Positions 9,125 to 17,972 of a stretch of DNA of 64,000 nt are shown here, one piece after another; position 1 is the first letter of the stretch; each line of letters begins with the position of its first letter. The DNA lies in the NCBI RefSeq assembly GCF_003569745.1, contig NZ_AP018498.1:2083001-2147000 (forward strand), given 5' to 3'. The DNA comes from Altererythrobacter sp. B11. Its GTDB lineage: Bacteria > Pseudomonadota > Alphaproteobacteria > Sphingomonadales > Sphingomonadaceae. The translations under genes were made by a program, and so were the position numbers. The notes under the pieces were generated by a model, which was given only the letters and a program-made list of their open reading frames with translations, ran no database searches and was not told the origin of the DNA.

Positions 9125-9259
9125 ATGCGCCGGGAAAGAATATTGATGGGTCTTTGCGTCGTGCTGCTGCTGTTCCTGCTGTTCGCCTGGTACGACGGCG
9201 GACGGGAACCGCAGCGGATGATCGAGCAACCGGTGGAACTGCCGGAGGGCGCGCAGTGA
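9125..9259 (+). CDS. Small single-helix membrane protein (44 aa), uncharacterised
   Basis: This short frame begins MRRERILMGLC and has one strongly hydrophobic helix at about residues 8-21 (MGLCVVLLLFLLFAW), then a short acidic/polar tail ending EGAQ. Arg residues before the helix predict the tail faces the periplasm. Its TGA (9257-9259) overlaps the GTG start (9256) of the 613-aa exported protein in the classic GTGA arrangement, which supports real translation and coupling. No function is recognised. Confidence 0.6.
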   Translation: MRRERILMGLCVVLLLFLLFAWYDGGREPQRMIEQPVELPEGAQ

Positions 9260-11097
9260 GGCGCGCCGTGCTGCTGGGCGGGATCGCGCTGGGGCTGAGC
9301 TCCACCCTTGCGCTGGCTGCTCCCGAATCGCTGCTGCCGCCGGGGTTCGGCAATCCGGCCCCCGCACCTGCGCCCACTCCGCGCCCCAGCCGCAGTGCCG
9401 CCACGCCTGCCCCGGGGGCGAGCCCGACACCCGGACCGGCCCCACTGCCGACCGCCGGCCCCGTGATCCAGCCTTTGCCTGGCGTCATTCCGGGCGAGGA
9501 AACACCGGTCGCCCTGCCGGAAAATTTCCCCTCGCTGGCCGAGCTCGAGAGGATGGAGCCGGACGAGATCGACGAGGTGCTTGGCCTCAAGCCGAAGTAC
9601 GACGTCCCTCCGGGCGCGCGCCGGGCCTTGCGCCGGGTCGGCGTCATCGCCTCTTCCGAAGGCGGCTTTCCTTCCGGATCGCTGGCCGGGCAGCCAGCGG
9701 CACTGGTTCGTGCCGCGCTGGCGGGCACCCGCGCGCCGCTGGTTTCCCGCTGGGGTCATATCCTGCTGCGCCGGGCGCTCGCCAGCCGCCTGAATGCTCC
9801 CTCCGGCATGGACCCGGTGGAATTCGCCGCGTTGCGCGCCGCGCTGCTCAACCGGATGGGAGAGCCCGTGGTGGCGCGCGCGCTGGTGCAGGATGTGGAT
9901 TCCGACAACTACAATCCCGCGCTCGCCTCGGCGGCTTTTGCTGCCTACCTTGCCACCGGTGACGTGCTCGGCATGTGCCCGGTCGCCCGGCTGCAGAGCG
10001 GGCTGCTGGAAGATCCGCAGTGGGAGCTCACCCGCTCGATCTGCACTGCCTATGGCGGTGACGCACGGAGCGCGGACCGGGAGCTGAACCGGGCGCTCGG
10101 CCGGGGCACCGCGCCGCGTATCGACGTGCTGCTGGCCCAGCGCTTTGCCGGCGCTGCGGCGGAAGGGCGGCGCGCGGTGAATATCGAATGGGACGATGTG
10201 GAGGAACTGACGCCGTTCCGCTTCGGCCTCGCCCGCGCGCTGGGCGTGGAAGTGCCCGACAGCCTGCTGGACGATGCCGGCCCGCTCTACACCATTTCCG
10301 ATGCGCTGATTCCTGCCGTGCCGCTGCCCGCCCGCGCGGAGGCAGCCGGGCTGGCCGCCGGGCGGGGGGTGCTGTCCGCGGCGGCCATGGTCGATCTCTA
10401 CAGCCAGCTGTGGAGCGTGGCGGAGGCGGATGGAGAGGACAATGCGCGCGCCACCGCGCTGCGCGACGCCTATGTTGCCGCCGATCCGGCAGACCGTGTC
10501 GCTGCCATGCGGCGGCTGTGGGATGAAGGCGGCTATGGCAGCGAAGTGCTGACGGCCTATGCCGCCGCCCGCCTACCGGTCAGTGATGCGCTGGCCGCCG
10601 ACGCGCCGCGTCTGATCGGCTCGATGCTGACGGCCGGGCTGGATCGCAACGCCATGTTGTGGAGCGAAGTGGTGGATGAAGGCAGCCCCGCCTGGGGCCT
10701 GCTGGCGCTGGCGCAGCCGCAGCGCTCCACCGGCGTGAGCCGCAGCGCCTTCGACAGCTTCGCCGAGGCGGATGAAAGCGCCGGCCAGCGCAAGTCCCGC
10801 TTCCTGCTGGCGGGGCTGGCGGGGCTGGGGCGGCTCGATCCGGGCGATGTTTCGAGCCTCTCCGATCGCTTCAAGGTGGATCTCGATCGTCCGGGCGCAT
10901 GGGCGCGCAAGATTGATCGCGCGGCCGAGCTGGACAATCCGGCGCTGGTGGCCCTGCTGGCCGCGGTTGGCATGCAGGGCAGCAGCTGGGACAAGATGAC
11001 CGCGCGCAACCTGTTCCATATCGTGCGCGCGCTGGAGCAGGTGGGGCTGGACGCCGAAGCCCGCATGATCGCGGCCGAGGCGGTCGCGCGGGCCTAG
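9256..11097 (+). CDS. Exported Pro/Ala-rich protein with helical repeat-like body, uncharacterised
   Basis: Starting from the GTG at 9256 gives a 613-aa protein with a clear signal peptide (basic VRRA, hydrophobic core, cleavage near LALA-AP at about residue 22). A Pro/Ala linker spans roughly residues 35-80, and a long Ala/Leu-rich helical region follows, reminiscent of TPR-like or solenoid folds. The frame is open further upstream but the signal peptide fixes the start. The gene is coupled to the 44-aa membrane peptide and followed five bases later by xerD. I do not recognise the family; a role in the cell envelope is inferred from the export signal only. Confidence 0.75.
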   Translation: MRRAVLLGGIALGLSSTLALAAPESLLPPGFGNPAPAPAPTPRPSRSAATPAPGASPTPGPAPLPTAGPVIQPLPGVIPGEETPVALPENFPSLAELERMEPDEIDEVLGLKPKYDVPPGARRALRRVGVIASSEGGFPSGSLAGQPAALVRAALAGTRAPLVSRWGHILLRRALASRLNAPSGMDPVEFAALRAALLNRMGEPVVARALVQDVDSDNYNPALASAAFAAYLATGDVLGMCPVARLQSGLLEDPQWELTRSICTAYGGDARSADRELNRALGRGTAPRIDVLLAQRFAGAAAEGRRAVNIEWDDVEELTPFRFGLARALGVEVPDSLLDDAGPLYTISDALIPAVPLPARAEAAGLAAGRGVLSAAAMVDLYSQLWSVAEADGEDNARATALRDAYVAADPADRVAAMRRLWDEGGYGSEVLTAYAAARLPVSDALAADAPRLIGSMLTAGLDRNAMLWSEVVDEGSPAWGLLALAQPQRSTGVSRSAFDSFAEADESAGQRKSRFLLAGLAGLGRLDPGDVSSLSDRFKVDLDRPGAWARKIDRAAELDNPALVALLAAVGMQGSSWDKMTARNLFHIVRALEQVGLDAEARMIAAEAVARA

Positions 11098-11102
11098 CCC
11101 GC

Positions 11103-11975
11103 ATGGCGATCGAAAGCTTCCTCGCCATGCTCGCGGCGGAGCGGGGCGCGGCAGCCAATACGCTGGCGGCTTATCGGCGCGATCTCGAAGGCGCGGAGGA
11201 GGTGCTGGGCGATCTGCTGCATGCCGATCGTGCAGCGCTGGCGCGGCTGGGGCAGGCCTGGGCCGATCTCGCGCCGTCCACGGTCGCCCGCAAGGCCTCC
11301 GCCCTGCGCCAGTTCTACGGCTTTCTGGTGGACGAGAAGCTGCGGGAGGATGATCCCTCCGCCGCCCTGCCACGCCCGGTCGCGCGCCGGCCGCTGCCGA
11401 AGATCCTCTCGCACGAACAGGTCGAGTTGCTGTTCCGGCAGGCCGAGGAGGAGGCAGAGAGCGCCCGCCCGCCCGCCTTGCGCCTGCTGGCATTGCTGGA
11501 GATGCTCTATGGCTCCGGCCTGCGGGCGACCGAGCTCGTGGCCTTGCCGCTTTCCTCCGTGCCGCGCGACGCGCCCTTCATCACGGTGTCGGGGAAGGGT
11601 GGGCAGCAGCGGCTGGTGCCCGTCTCCACCCGCGCGCGGCAGGCGCTGTCCCGCTGGCTGGCGGTACGGCCGGCCGATGGCCCCTATCTCTTTCCATCTC
11701 GCGGGAAGCACCTCACGCGGGTGCGGCTGTTCCAGCTGCTCAAGGAACTCGCGCTGCGCGCCGGGCTCGATCCGGCGAAGCTCAGCCCGCATGTCCTGCG
11801 CCACGCCTTCGCGACGCATCTGCTGGAAGGCGGCGCGGACCTGCGCGTGCTGCAGACGCTGCTCGGCCACGCGGATATCGCCACGACGCAGATCTACACC
11901 CATGTGGATTCGGCGCGTCTGGTCGCGCTGGTGAACGAACGGCATCCTCTTGCGGGCGGCGCACGGGGCGGTTAG
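11103..11975 (+). CDS. xerD: Tyrosine recombinase XerD (XerC/XerD family)
   Basis: This 290-aa site-specific recombinase resolves chromosome dimers at dif with its partner. It has an N-terminal SAM-like core-binding domain and a C-terminal catalytic domain with Arg (GLRATEL, about 141), Lys in the GKGGQQR hairpin, HVLRH (about 230-234), His in LLGHADIATT and the nucleophile Tyr in IYTHV (about 265). Length and gap-free alignment fit XerD rather than a phage integrase. It follows the exported protein gene by five bases and precedes accA by nine, so it may share their transcript. Confidence 0.9.
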   Translation: MAIESFLAMLAAERGAAANTLAAYRRDLEGAEEVLGDLLHADRAALARLGQAWADLAPSTVARKASALRQFYGFLVDEKLREDDPSAALPRPVARRPLPKILSHEQVELLFRQAEEEAESARPPALRLLALLEMLYGSGLRATELVALPLSSVPRDAPFITVSGKGGQQRLVPVSTRARQALSRWLAVRPADGPYLFPSRGKHLTRVRLFQLLKELALRAGLDPAKLSPHVLRHAFATHLLEGGADLRVLQTLLGHADIATTQIYTHVDSARLVALVNERHPLAGGARGG

Positions 11976-11984
11976 CGCACGAAC

Positions 11985-12947
11985 ATGATTTCCTATCTCG
12001 AATTCGAAAAACCCGTTGCCGCCCTGCAGGAGCGGATTGCCGAACTCCGCGCTGCCGGCGGCGACGATGTCGACATTTCTTCCGAGCTGCAGAAGCTGGA
12101 GAAGAAGAGCGACGATCTGCTCGCGCAGGCCTATGCCTCGCTCACGCCGTGGCAGAAGACGCAGGTCGCCCGCCATCCGCAGCGCCCGCATTTCCGCGAC
12201 TACGTGGACCACATGTTCACCGACTTCATGCCGCTGGGTGGGGACCGCCATTTCGGTGAGGATGAAGCGATCATGGGCGGCTTTGCCACGCTGAACGATC
12301 GCAAGGTTATGCTGATCGGGCATGAGAAGGGCAACGACACGCAGAGCCGGCTCCGTCACAATTTCGGCATGGGCAAGCCCGAAGGCTATCGCAAGGCGAT
12401 CCGCCTGATGGAACTGGCCGGCCGCTTCGGCCTGCCGGTGGTGACGCTGGTGGACACATCGGGCGCCTTCCCCGGCATCGAGGCGGAAGAGCGGGGGCAG
12501 GCGGAAGCCATCGCCCGTTCCACCGAGGCTTGCCTGGCGCTGCCGGTGCCGATGGTGGCGGCAATCGTGGGCGAGGGCGGTTCGGGCGGCGCGGTGGCGC
12601 TGGCGAGCGCGGAACGGGTGCTGATGTTCGAACACGCCGTCTATTCGGTGATCTCCCCTGAAGGTTGCGCCTCGATCCTGTGGCGCACGGCGGAAAAGGC
12701 CCCGCAGGCGGCGGAGGCGATGAAGATGACCGCGCAGGATCTCATCGGGCTCGGCGTGATCGACCGCATCGTGCCCGAGCCGGTCGGCGGAGCGCATCGC
12801 GATCCGGCGCAGGCGGCGGGGGCTCTCGCCGGTGCGCTGGAAGAAGAGCTGGACATGCTCGGCGGGAAAAGCGCCAAGCAATTGCGCCGCATGCGCGAGG
12901 ATCGCTTCCTCAAGATCGGCGCGTCACCTCGCACGCGCCGGGGCTGA
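11985..12947 (+). CDS. accA: Acetyl-CoA carboxylase carboxyltransferase subunit alpha
   Basis: This 320-aa protein is half of the carboxyltransferase that makes malonyl-CoA for fatty-acid synthesis. It opens with the typical LEFEKPVAALQERIAEL, then DDVDISSELQKLEKK, and carries HEKGNDTQSRLRHNFGM, the DTSGAFPGIEAEERGQ stretch and GEGGSGGAVAL oxyanion-hole glycines. The length equals the usual ~315-320 aa. accD is not in the window, which is normal because accA and accD are often separate. It lies directly after xerD, then an 85-base gap to the M48 lipoprotein. Confidence 0.96.
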   Translation: MISYLEFEKPVAALQERIAELRAAGGDDVDISSELQKLEKKSDDLLAQAYASLTPWQKTQVARHPQRPHFRDYVDHMFTDFMPLGGDRHFGEDEAIMGGFATLNDRKVMLIGHEKGNDTQSRLRHNFGMGKPEGYRKAIRLMELAGRFGLPVVTLVDTSGAFPGIEAEERGQAEAIARSTEACLALPVPMVAAIVGEGGSGGAVALASAERVLMFEHAVYSVISPEGCASILWRTAEKAPQAAEAMKMTAQDLIGLGVIDRIVPEPVGGAHRDPAQAAGALAGALEEELDMLGGKSAKQLRRMREDRFLKIGASPRTRRG

Positions 12948-13032
12948 ACGGGAACCTGCGACGGGGGCTGCTGGTTTTGCGGGGCAAAAGACGGATGGCG
13001 TGCCGCCATCCCTTGCCATGGGGGAACAAGAC

Positions 13033-14514
13033 ATGACAGCTATCCGCCCTTTCCTGAGCCGGGCCCTCTTCGCCGGCTGCGCCGCCGGTGCGCTGGGCGC
13101 CTGCGCCACCGTTCCGGGCGCCGGCATTGCCCCCGGGACGCCCATTACCCCCGCGGAAGCGCAGCAGGGCGCGCAGTATCACGAGCAATTCGTCCGCGAA
13201 TTCGGGGGCGAAGTCAGTGGGCCGCAGGCGGATTATGTTGCCAGCGTCGGCCAGAAGATCGCAGTGCAATCCGGCCTCGCCACCACGCCCGGCGCCTTCG
13301 ACGTGACGCTGCTGGATAGTTCGGTGAACAACGCCTTCGCCGTGCCGGGCGGCTATGTCTATGTAACGCGCCAGCTCGTCACGCTGATGAACAATGAGGC
13401 GGAACTCGCCGGCGTTCTCGGGCACGAGGTCGGCCATGTCTCCGCCCGCCACTCAGCCCGTCGGCAGCAAGCGGCGCAGCGCAACCAGCTGCTCGGTGTG
13501 TTGGGCTCAGTGCTGTCCGGCGTTTTGCTGGGGGATTCGGCGCTGGGTGATCTCGGGCAGCGGGTGGCCTCCACCGCGCCGCAGCTGGCGACCCTCAGCT
13601 ATTCCCGTTCTCAAGAGCTCGAGGCGGACGACCTCGGCGTGCAATATCTCGAAAGCGCCGGCTACGATCCCCACGCGATGGCGACCGTGCTGGCGAGCCT
13701 GGCCGCGCAGAACTCGCTGGATGCGCAGCTGCAGGGGCAGGGGGACGCCACCGTTCCGCAGTGGGCCTCCACCCACCCCGACCCGGCCAGCCGCGTGCAG
13801 AACGCGCTCCAGCTTGCGGGCAATCGCACCGGGGCTACCAATGCCGATGTGTTCCTGACCCGGATCGACGGCCTGGTCTATGGTGACAGTCCCAAGCAGG
13901 GCGTGATCGAAGGCCGCAGCTTCATCCACCCCGTGCTGCGGCTGAGCTTCACCGCACCCGATGGCTTCTACATGGTCAACGGCTCGGATGCCGTGTCCAT
14001 CAGTGGCAGCGGCGGGCAGGCGCAGATGTCGGGCGGCAGCTATTCAGGCAATCTGGAAACCTATGTCCGGCAGCAGTTCCAGGCGCTTGGCGGGCAGAAC
14101 AGCACGCTCGCGCCGCAGGAGATGAAGCGCACGACGATCAACGGCCTGCCGGCTGTCTATGGCACGGCACGCGTGACCAGCAGTGGCAACCAGGTGGATG
14201 TGGCGGTGTTCGCCTACGAATTTTCGAACACGCAGGCCTTTCACTTTACCGCCATCGCCCCGGCGGGTCAGATCGGCATGTTCAACCCGATGTTCCAGTC
14301 CATGCGGCGGATTTCCACCGCCGAGGCGGGGCAGGTGGTGCCGCGGCGGATCGATGTGGTGACGGCGGGGCGGGGCGACAGCGTGCGCAGCCTGGCCGCG
14401 AAAATGGCGTACACCGACGCGCAGGAAGCGCGCTTCCGCGTGCTCAACGGGCTTTCATCCTCCGATCAGGTGGTGCCGGGGCGCAAGTACAAGATCGTCA
14501 TCCGCAGCAACTGA
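13033..14514 (+). CDS. M48 family metalloprotease lipoprotein with LysM-like C-terminus
   Basis: This 493-aa protein has a lipoprotein signal peptide with lipobox LGAC (Cys24), then an M48 zinc protease domain with HEVGH at 131-135 and the third ligand in the LEADD segment near residue 199. The last ~60 residues (DVVTAGRGDSVRSLA through VVPGRKYKIV) look like a LysM-type domain that could bind peptidoglycan. Family relatives such as BepA/LoiP act in outer-membrane quality control in the periplasm, and the same role is inferred here. The frame is open upstream into accA, but the lipoprotein signal fixes the ATG at 13033. Confidence 0.88.
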   Translation: MTAIRPFLSRALFAGCAAGALGACATVPGAGIAPGTPITPAEAQQGAQYHEQFVREFGGEVSGPQADYVASVGQKIAVQSGLATTPGAFDVTLLDSSVNNAFAVPGGYVYVTRQLVTLMNNEAELAGVLGHEVGHVSARHSARRQQAAQRNQLLGVLGSVLSGVLLGDSALGDLGQRVASTAPQLATLSYSRSQELEADDLGVQYLESAGYDPHAMATVLASLAAQNSLDAQLQGQGDATVPQWASTHPDPASRVQNALQLAGNRTGATNADVFLTRIDGLVYGDSPKQGVIEGRSFIHPVLRLSFTAPDGFYMVNGSDAVSISGSGGQAQMSGGSYSGNLETYVRQQFQALGGQNSTLAPQEMKRTTINGLPAVYGTARVTSSGNQVDVAVFAYEFSNTQAFHFTAIAPAGQIGMFNPMFQSMRRISTAEAGQVVPRRIDVVTAGRGDSVRSLAAKMAYTDAQEARFRVLNGLSSSDQVVPGRKYKIVIRSN

Positions 14515-14530
14515 GCCGCGGAATGCGTGC

Positions 14531-14570
14531 AAAGAAAAAGGGCGGCGAGTTGCCTCGCCGCCCTCTTCTT
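14531..14570. terminator. Bidirectional intrinsic terminator
   Basis: GGGCGGCGAG (14540-14549) pairs with CTCGCCGCCC (14554-14563) around a TTGC loop. A-rich sequence on the left serves as the U tract for the minus-strand pilin gene, and TCTTCTT on the right serves the plus-strand protease gene. Its position between convergent genes fits shared termination. Confidence 0.8.
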
Positions 14571-14586
14571 GAACCGAAGCTCGATC

Positions 14587-14778
14587 TTACGTCGCGGCCG
14601 GGGCCGGAGTGTTGGTCGTGGCCAGCTTGTCGCCCACCGTGGTGAACGTCTCGCTCAGCTCGCCGCCGAGGCTCTGCATGGCGGTGATCGCGGCAACGGC
14701 GATCAGGGCGGCGATCAGGCCGTATTCGATGGCGGTGGCGCCCTGCTCGTCACGGAGCAGCTTGTTGAAAAACTTCAT
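14587..14778 (-). CDS. Flp family type IVb pilin
   Basis: This 63-aa prepilin has a short basic leader (MKFFNKLLRDEQG), then the Flp signature in which cleavage by the TadV prepilin peptidase exposes ATAIEYGLIAALIAVA, the hydrophobic polymerising helix. The conserved Glu-Tyr pair of Flp pilins is present. The tail is Thr/Pro/Ala-rich. Pilins of this type build Tad adhesion pili. The tad/cpa machinery is not in the window. A second pilin gene lies 93 bases upstream on the same strand. The shared terminator is at 14531-14570. Confidence 0.9.
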   Translation of the reverse strand: MKFFNKLLRDEQGATAIEYGLIAALIAVAAITAMQSLGGELSETFTTVGDKLATTNTPAPAAT

Positions 14779-14871
14779 GGTGGTCTCCTAGTCTCTCTTC
14801 GGTACCCGACTTGAACCCCCGTTTCGCGGATCAAGTGACTGTACTATTAGGGGCGATGTGTTGATAAATGC

Positions 14872-15054
14872 CTAACCCATCACCGCGTGTACTTGCTCGC
14901 GGATCGTGGTCCAGATTTCGATCGTGCCATCGGCCACGCCCTGCAGCGCCGCCATCATCGCGATCACGATCAGCGCCACGATCAGCCCATATTCGATGGC
15001 CGTTGCGCCGCTTTCGTTGCGCAGGATGGTCTTCAAGAACTGGGCTGCTCGCAC
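14872..15054 (-). CDS. Flp family type IVb pilin (second copy)
   Basis: This 60-aa prepilin has leader MRAAQFLKTILRNESG followed by the ATAIEYGLIVALIVIA helix, nearly the same processing site and Glu-Tyr pair as its neighbour. The C-terminus differs (acidic/hydrophobic rather than Pro/Ala-rich), so the two are diverged paralogues, not a fresh duplication. The 93-base AT-richer gap between them may carry a separate promoter for the downstream copy. Confidence 0.88.
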   Translation of the reverse strand: MRAAQFLKTILRNESGATAIEYGLIVALIVIAMMAALQGVADGTIEIWTTIREQVHAVMG

Positions 15055-15121
15055 CGCAAGTGTCCCCCGATTAACGGTCCGGTAGCGCGGCTTTTCCCAT
15101 CACATCACTAAGGAAGCGTTG

Positions 15122-15547
15122 ATGAGTGCGGCGGAAATGGCAGGGAATCCGACGGTGATGCTCGTGGTTGCCGCCGCGATCCGCGACGGGGAAGGCCGCC
15201 TGCTGCTGCAGCAGCGCCCGCTGCACAAGCGACACGGCGGGCAGTGGGAGTTCCCCGGCGGCAAGGTCGAACCCGGCGAAAGCCCGCGGCCCGCGCTGGC
15301 GCGCGAGATCGAGGAGGAACTGGGCGTGGCGCTGGATATTGCCGCGATGGAACCGGCGGGCTTCGCCGAGGAGAGCGGCGCGAACGGCGTTTCGGCGATC
15401 GTATTGTTTCTTTACACCTGCCGCGCTTTCGCCGGTGAGCCCACGGGCCGCGAGGGCCAGAACTGGGGCTGGTTCACGCTCACCGAGGCGGCCGAACTGG
15501 ACCTTGCCCCCATGGACCGCGCTTTGTTGGCGAAACTTCGCGAATGA
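15122..15547 (+). CDS. mutT: Nudix hydrolase, MutT-like (8-oxo-dGTP diphosphatase type)
   Basis: This 141-aa protein has the complete Nudix box, running from about residue 46 (GGKVEPGE) to REIEEELGV, which binds Mg2+ and hydrolyses nucleoside diphosphate derivatives. The R-x-x-K/H-x-x-G-G-x-W-E-F-P-G-G lead-in is characteristic of MutT enzymes that remove oxidised dGTP to prevent mutation. Start ATG 15122 has AAGGAAG five bases upstream; a TTG just before is less likely. It is divergent from the second pilin and followed by tRNA-Arg. Confidence 0.88.
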   Translation: MSAAEMAGNPTVMLVVAAAIRDGEGRLLLQQRPLHKRHGGQWEFPGGKVEPGESPRPALAREIEEELGVALDIAAMEPAGFAEESGANGVSAIVLFLYTCRAFAGEPTGREGQNWGWFTLTEAAELDLAPMDRALLAKLRE

Positions 15548-15592
15548 CTGTTGCCAAGCCGGAAACACCTGCCTATGTGGCGCCCTCCAAGC

Positions 15593-15669
15593 GCGCCCGT
15601 AGCTCAGCTGGATAGAGCACCAGACTACGAATCTGGGGGTCAGAGGTTCGAATCCTTTCGGGCGCGCCA
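15593..15669 (+). tRNA. tRNA-Arg (anticodon ACG)
   Basis: A full cloverleaf can be drawn: acceptor GCGCCCG with CGGGCGC, D arm GCTCAGCTGGATAGAGC, anticodon stem CCAGA/TCTGG around loop CTACGAA (anticodon ACG, wobble A normally deaminated to inosine to read CGN Arg codons), T arm with TTCGAAT loop, discriminator G and encoded CCA at 15667-15669. Length is 77 bases with CCA. I see no integrated element beside it. Confidence 0.97.
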
Positions 15670-15782
15670 TTTTCCTACATCACTGCTTTTCGCGCTCGAT
15701 GATGGCGCCCTTTTGCGGTTTCAGGCCCTTCAATCCCTTTGCCGAATACCCTAGGTAGGCGGCGAGCAGGCCGGAGAAGCAA

Positions 15783-17333
15783 TTGTCGAAACAGGTGGAA
15801 CCGGCCGAGGAGTTCGATGATAGCTCGGCCGAACCCGGTGTCTGGCGGTATGCCATGGCACGCCGGGTCAGCGTGATCGTCGACGCGGAAGATTATTTCG
15901 CGCTGATGCAGGATGCGATGTTGCGTGCGCGCCAGCGAATCCTGCTGATCAGCTGGGATTTCGATACGCGCATCCACCTGATCCGCGGCCGTCGCTGGTG
16001 GCAGAAGGGCCGGGCGCGCCAGTATCCCTCGCGCCTCGGCAGCTTCATGGTCTGGCTCAAGCGTCATCGCAAGGATCTGGACATCCGCATCCTCACCTGG
16101 GGATTCGGCTTCCTGATCTTCCTTACGCGCGGCGCCATGGTGTTCGACCTTATCCGCTGGGGCATCAATCGCCGGATCGATTTCAAGCTCGACAGTGTCC
16201 ATCCGATAGGCTGCAGCCATCACCAGAAGATCGCGGTGATCGACGATGCGCTGGCGGTGTGCGGCGGCATCGACATGACCCATGCACGGTGGGACACGCG
16301 GCTGCACGAACCCGCAGACCCGCGCCGTTCCGGGCCGGATGGCAAGCTCCACGGGCCGTGGCACGACCTGACCATGATGATGGAAGGGCCGGTGGCGTGT
16401 GAACTGGGTGTCCTCGGCCGCGATCGCTGGCGCAGGGCCGGAGGGAAGCCGCTTGAACCTGCGCGTCCGGCCGAGCACGATGTGTGGCCTGAAGCGCTGG
16501 TTCCGCAATTCGAGAACGTGGAAGTGGGCATTGCTCGCACCCGGGCGGAATATAATGGCTCGCCGGGGGTGCATGAGATTGAGGAACTGTTCCTCCAGCA
16601 CATCGCCCGGGCCAAGCGGTTCCTGTATATCGAGAACCAGTATTTCGCCTCCCGCATGATCTCGGAGGCCTTGGCCGCGCGGCTGCAGGAAGAGGATCCG
16701 CCGGAGATCGTCGTAGTGCATCCGCTGAGTGCCAATGGCTGGGCGGAAGCCCATGCGATGGACCCGGCGCGGGATGGGCTGGTGCGGGTGCTGCAGGAAC
16801 TCGATAGCCACGGTCGGTTCCACATCTACATCGCGCGCTCGGGCAACGAGACGATCTATGTGCACGCGAAGCTCCTGATCGTGGATGACGAAATCCTCCG
16901 CGTGGGCTCGGCCAATTTCAACAATCGCTCGATGCGGCTGGACAGCGAATGCGACGTGTTCATCGATTGCGCCCGGCCTGCCAATGAAGGCGTGCAGGAG
17001 AATATTCGTGCCCTACGGTATTCCCTGCTGGCGGAACATTGCGGGTTGTCGGAAGATGAGGTCGGCCCCCTGCTGGAGGAGGCAGGCGGCTCCATGGCGG
17101 AGATGATCGCCCGGCTGGGCGGAGGCCGGCGGCTTCGGCTGGAGCCCTTCGTGCCGCGTAAACTGGACGAGATCGAGCGCCAGATCGTGGACAACGAACT
17201 GCTCGATCCCGAAGACCCTTCGATGATGTTCCACCCGGCGAAGCGAGGACGTGGCCTTTTCCGTCCCGGCAGCCTATTGGGGCGCGCCAAGCGCAAGCTG
17301 GATGCTTTGGACAGAAGGCGTCGGAAGAGATGA
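15783..17333 (+). CDS. Phospholipase D-like protein with two HKD motifs (cardiolipin synthase-like)
   Basis: This 516-aa protein belongs to the PLD superfamily. The first HKD motif is HHQKIAVIDD (His147, Lys149, Asp154) and the second is HAKLLIVDD (His361, Lys363) followed by GSANFNNRS. Such enzymes transfer or hydrolyse phosphatidyl groups, and many bacterial members make cardiolipin. No clear N-terminal transmembrane pair is seen, although residues near 100-115 are hydrophobic, so membrane association may be partial. The TTG start at 15783 is supported by GGAG seven bases upstream. The stop overlaps the folE start (ATGA at 17330). Confidence 0.87.
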   Translation: MSKQVEPAEEFDDSSAEPGVWRYAMARRVSVIVDAEDYFALMQDAMLRARQRILLISWDFDTRIHLIRGRRWWQKGRARQYPSRLGSFMVWLKRHRKDLDIRILTWGFGFLIFLTRGAMVFDLIRWGINRRIDFKLDSVHPIGCSHHQKIAVIDDALAVCGGIDMTHARWDTRLHEPADPRRSGPDGKLHGPWHDLTMMMEGPVACELGVLGRDRWRRAGGKPLEPARPAEHDVWPEALVPQFENVEVGIARTRAEYNGSPGVHEIEELFLQHIARAKRFLYIENQYFASRMISEALAARLQEEDPPEIVVVHPLSANGWAEAHAMDPARDGLVRVLQELDSHGRFHIYIARSGNETIYVHAKLLIVDDEILRVGSANFNNRSMRLDSECDVFIDCARPANEGVQENIRALRYSLLAEHCGLSEDEVGPLLEEAGGSMAEMIARLGGGRRLRLEPFVPRKLDEIERQIVDNELLDPEDPSMMFHPAKRGRGLFRPGSLLGRAKRKLDALDRRRRKR

Positions 17334-17938
17334 GTAGCCTGGTTGGACCCGATGAAGATGATGGCCGCGGCAAGATGCCGGTGCCGGACGATGTGCAGGA
17401 TGCGATCCGCACCCTCATTCGCTGGGCGGGGGACGATCCCGCCCGCGAAGGGCTGATCGATACGCCCGCGCGCGTTGCGCGCGCGTGGAAGGAATATTGC
17501 GTCGGCTATGAGGAGGATCCTGCATCCCACCTCAGCCGCGTGTTCGAGGAAGTGGGCGGCTATGACGAGATCGTGCTGCTGAAGGACATTCCCTTCCAGA
17601 GCCATTGCGAGCATCACATGGCGCCGATCATCGGCAAGGCGGCGATCGCCTATCTCCCCACGAACCGGGTGGTGGGCATTTCCAAGCTCGCCCGCGTGCT
17701 GCACGGTTTCGCCCGGCGGCTGCAGATCCAGGAACGGCTGACGGCGGAAGTCGCCCAGTGCATCTGGGACAATCTGGAACCCCGCGGCGTGGCCGTGGTG
17801 ATCGAGGCGAGCCATGCCTGCATGACCGCGCGCGGCGTGCGCACGCCGGGCGTCAACATGGTCACTAGCCAGGTGATGGGCACCTTCCGCAGCGATCACA
17901 AGAGCCGGCAGGAAGTCCTGCAGCTGATGGGCTATTGA
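17330..17938 (+). CDS. folE: GTP cyclohydrolase I
   Basis: This 202-aa enzyme opens GTP to dihydroneopterin triphosphate, the first step of folate and pterin synthesis. The zinc-binding FQSHCEHHMAP (Cys93 within 92-95), the GISKLARVLHGFARRLQIQE helix and the second Cys ligand in SHACMTARGV are all intact, so this is the zinc-dependent type IA enzyme. The ATG overlaps the stop of the PLD-like gene by four bases, implying translational coupling. It is followed by the murA-like gene after 34 bases. Confidence 0.95.
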   Translation: MSSLVGPDEDDGRGKMPVPDDVQDAIRTLIRWAGDDPAREGLIDTPARVARAWKEYCVGYEEDPASHLSRVFEEVGGYDEIVLLKDIPFQSHCEHHMAPIIGKAAIAYLPTNRVVGISKLARVLHGFARRLQIQERLTAEVAQCIWDNLEPRGVAVVIEASHACMTARGVRTPGVNMVTSQVMGTFRSDHKSRQEVLQLMGY

Positions 17939-17972
17939 TGGGCCTAGCCCACCCTTTTCGGAGAATGATGGA

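Noticed and set aside
11103-11975. XerD as a possible prophage integrase
   Set aside because: It is 31 kb from the phage genes, has normal XerD length and chromosomal neighbours (accA), and no phage genes lie near it.
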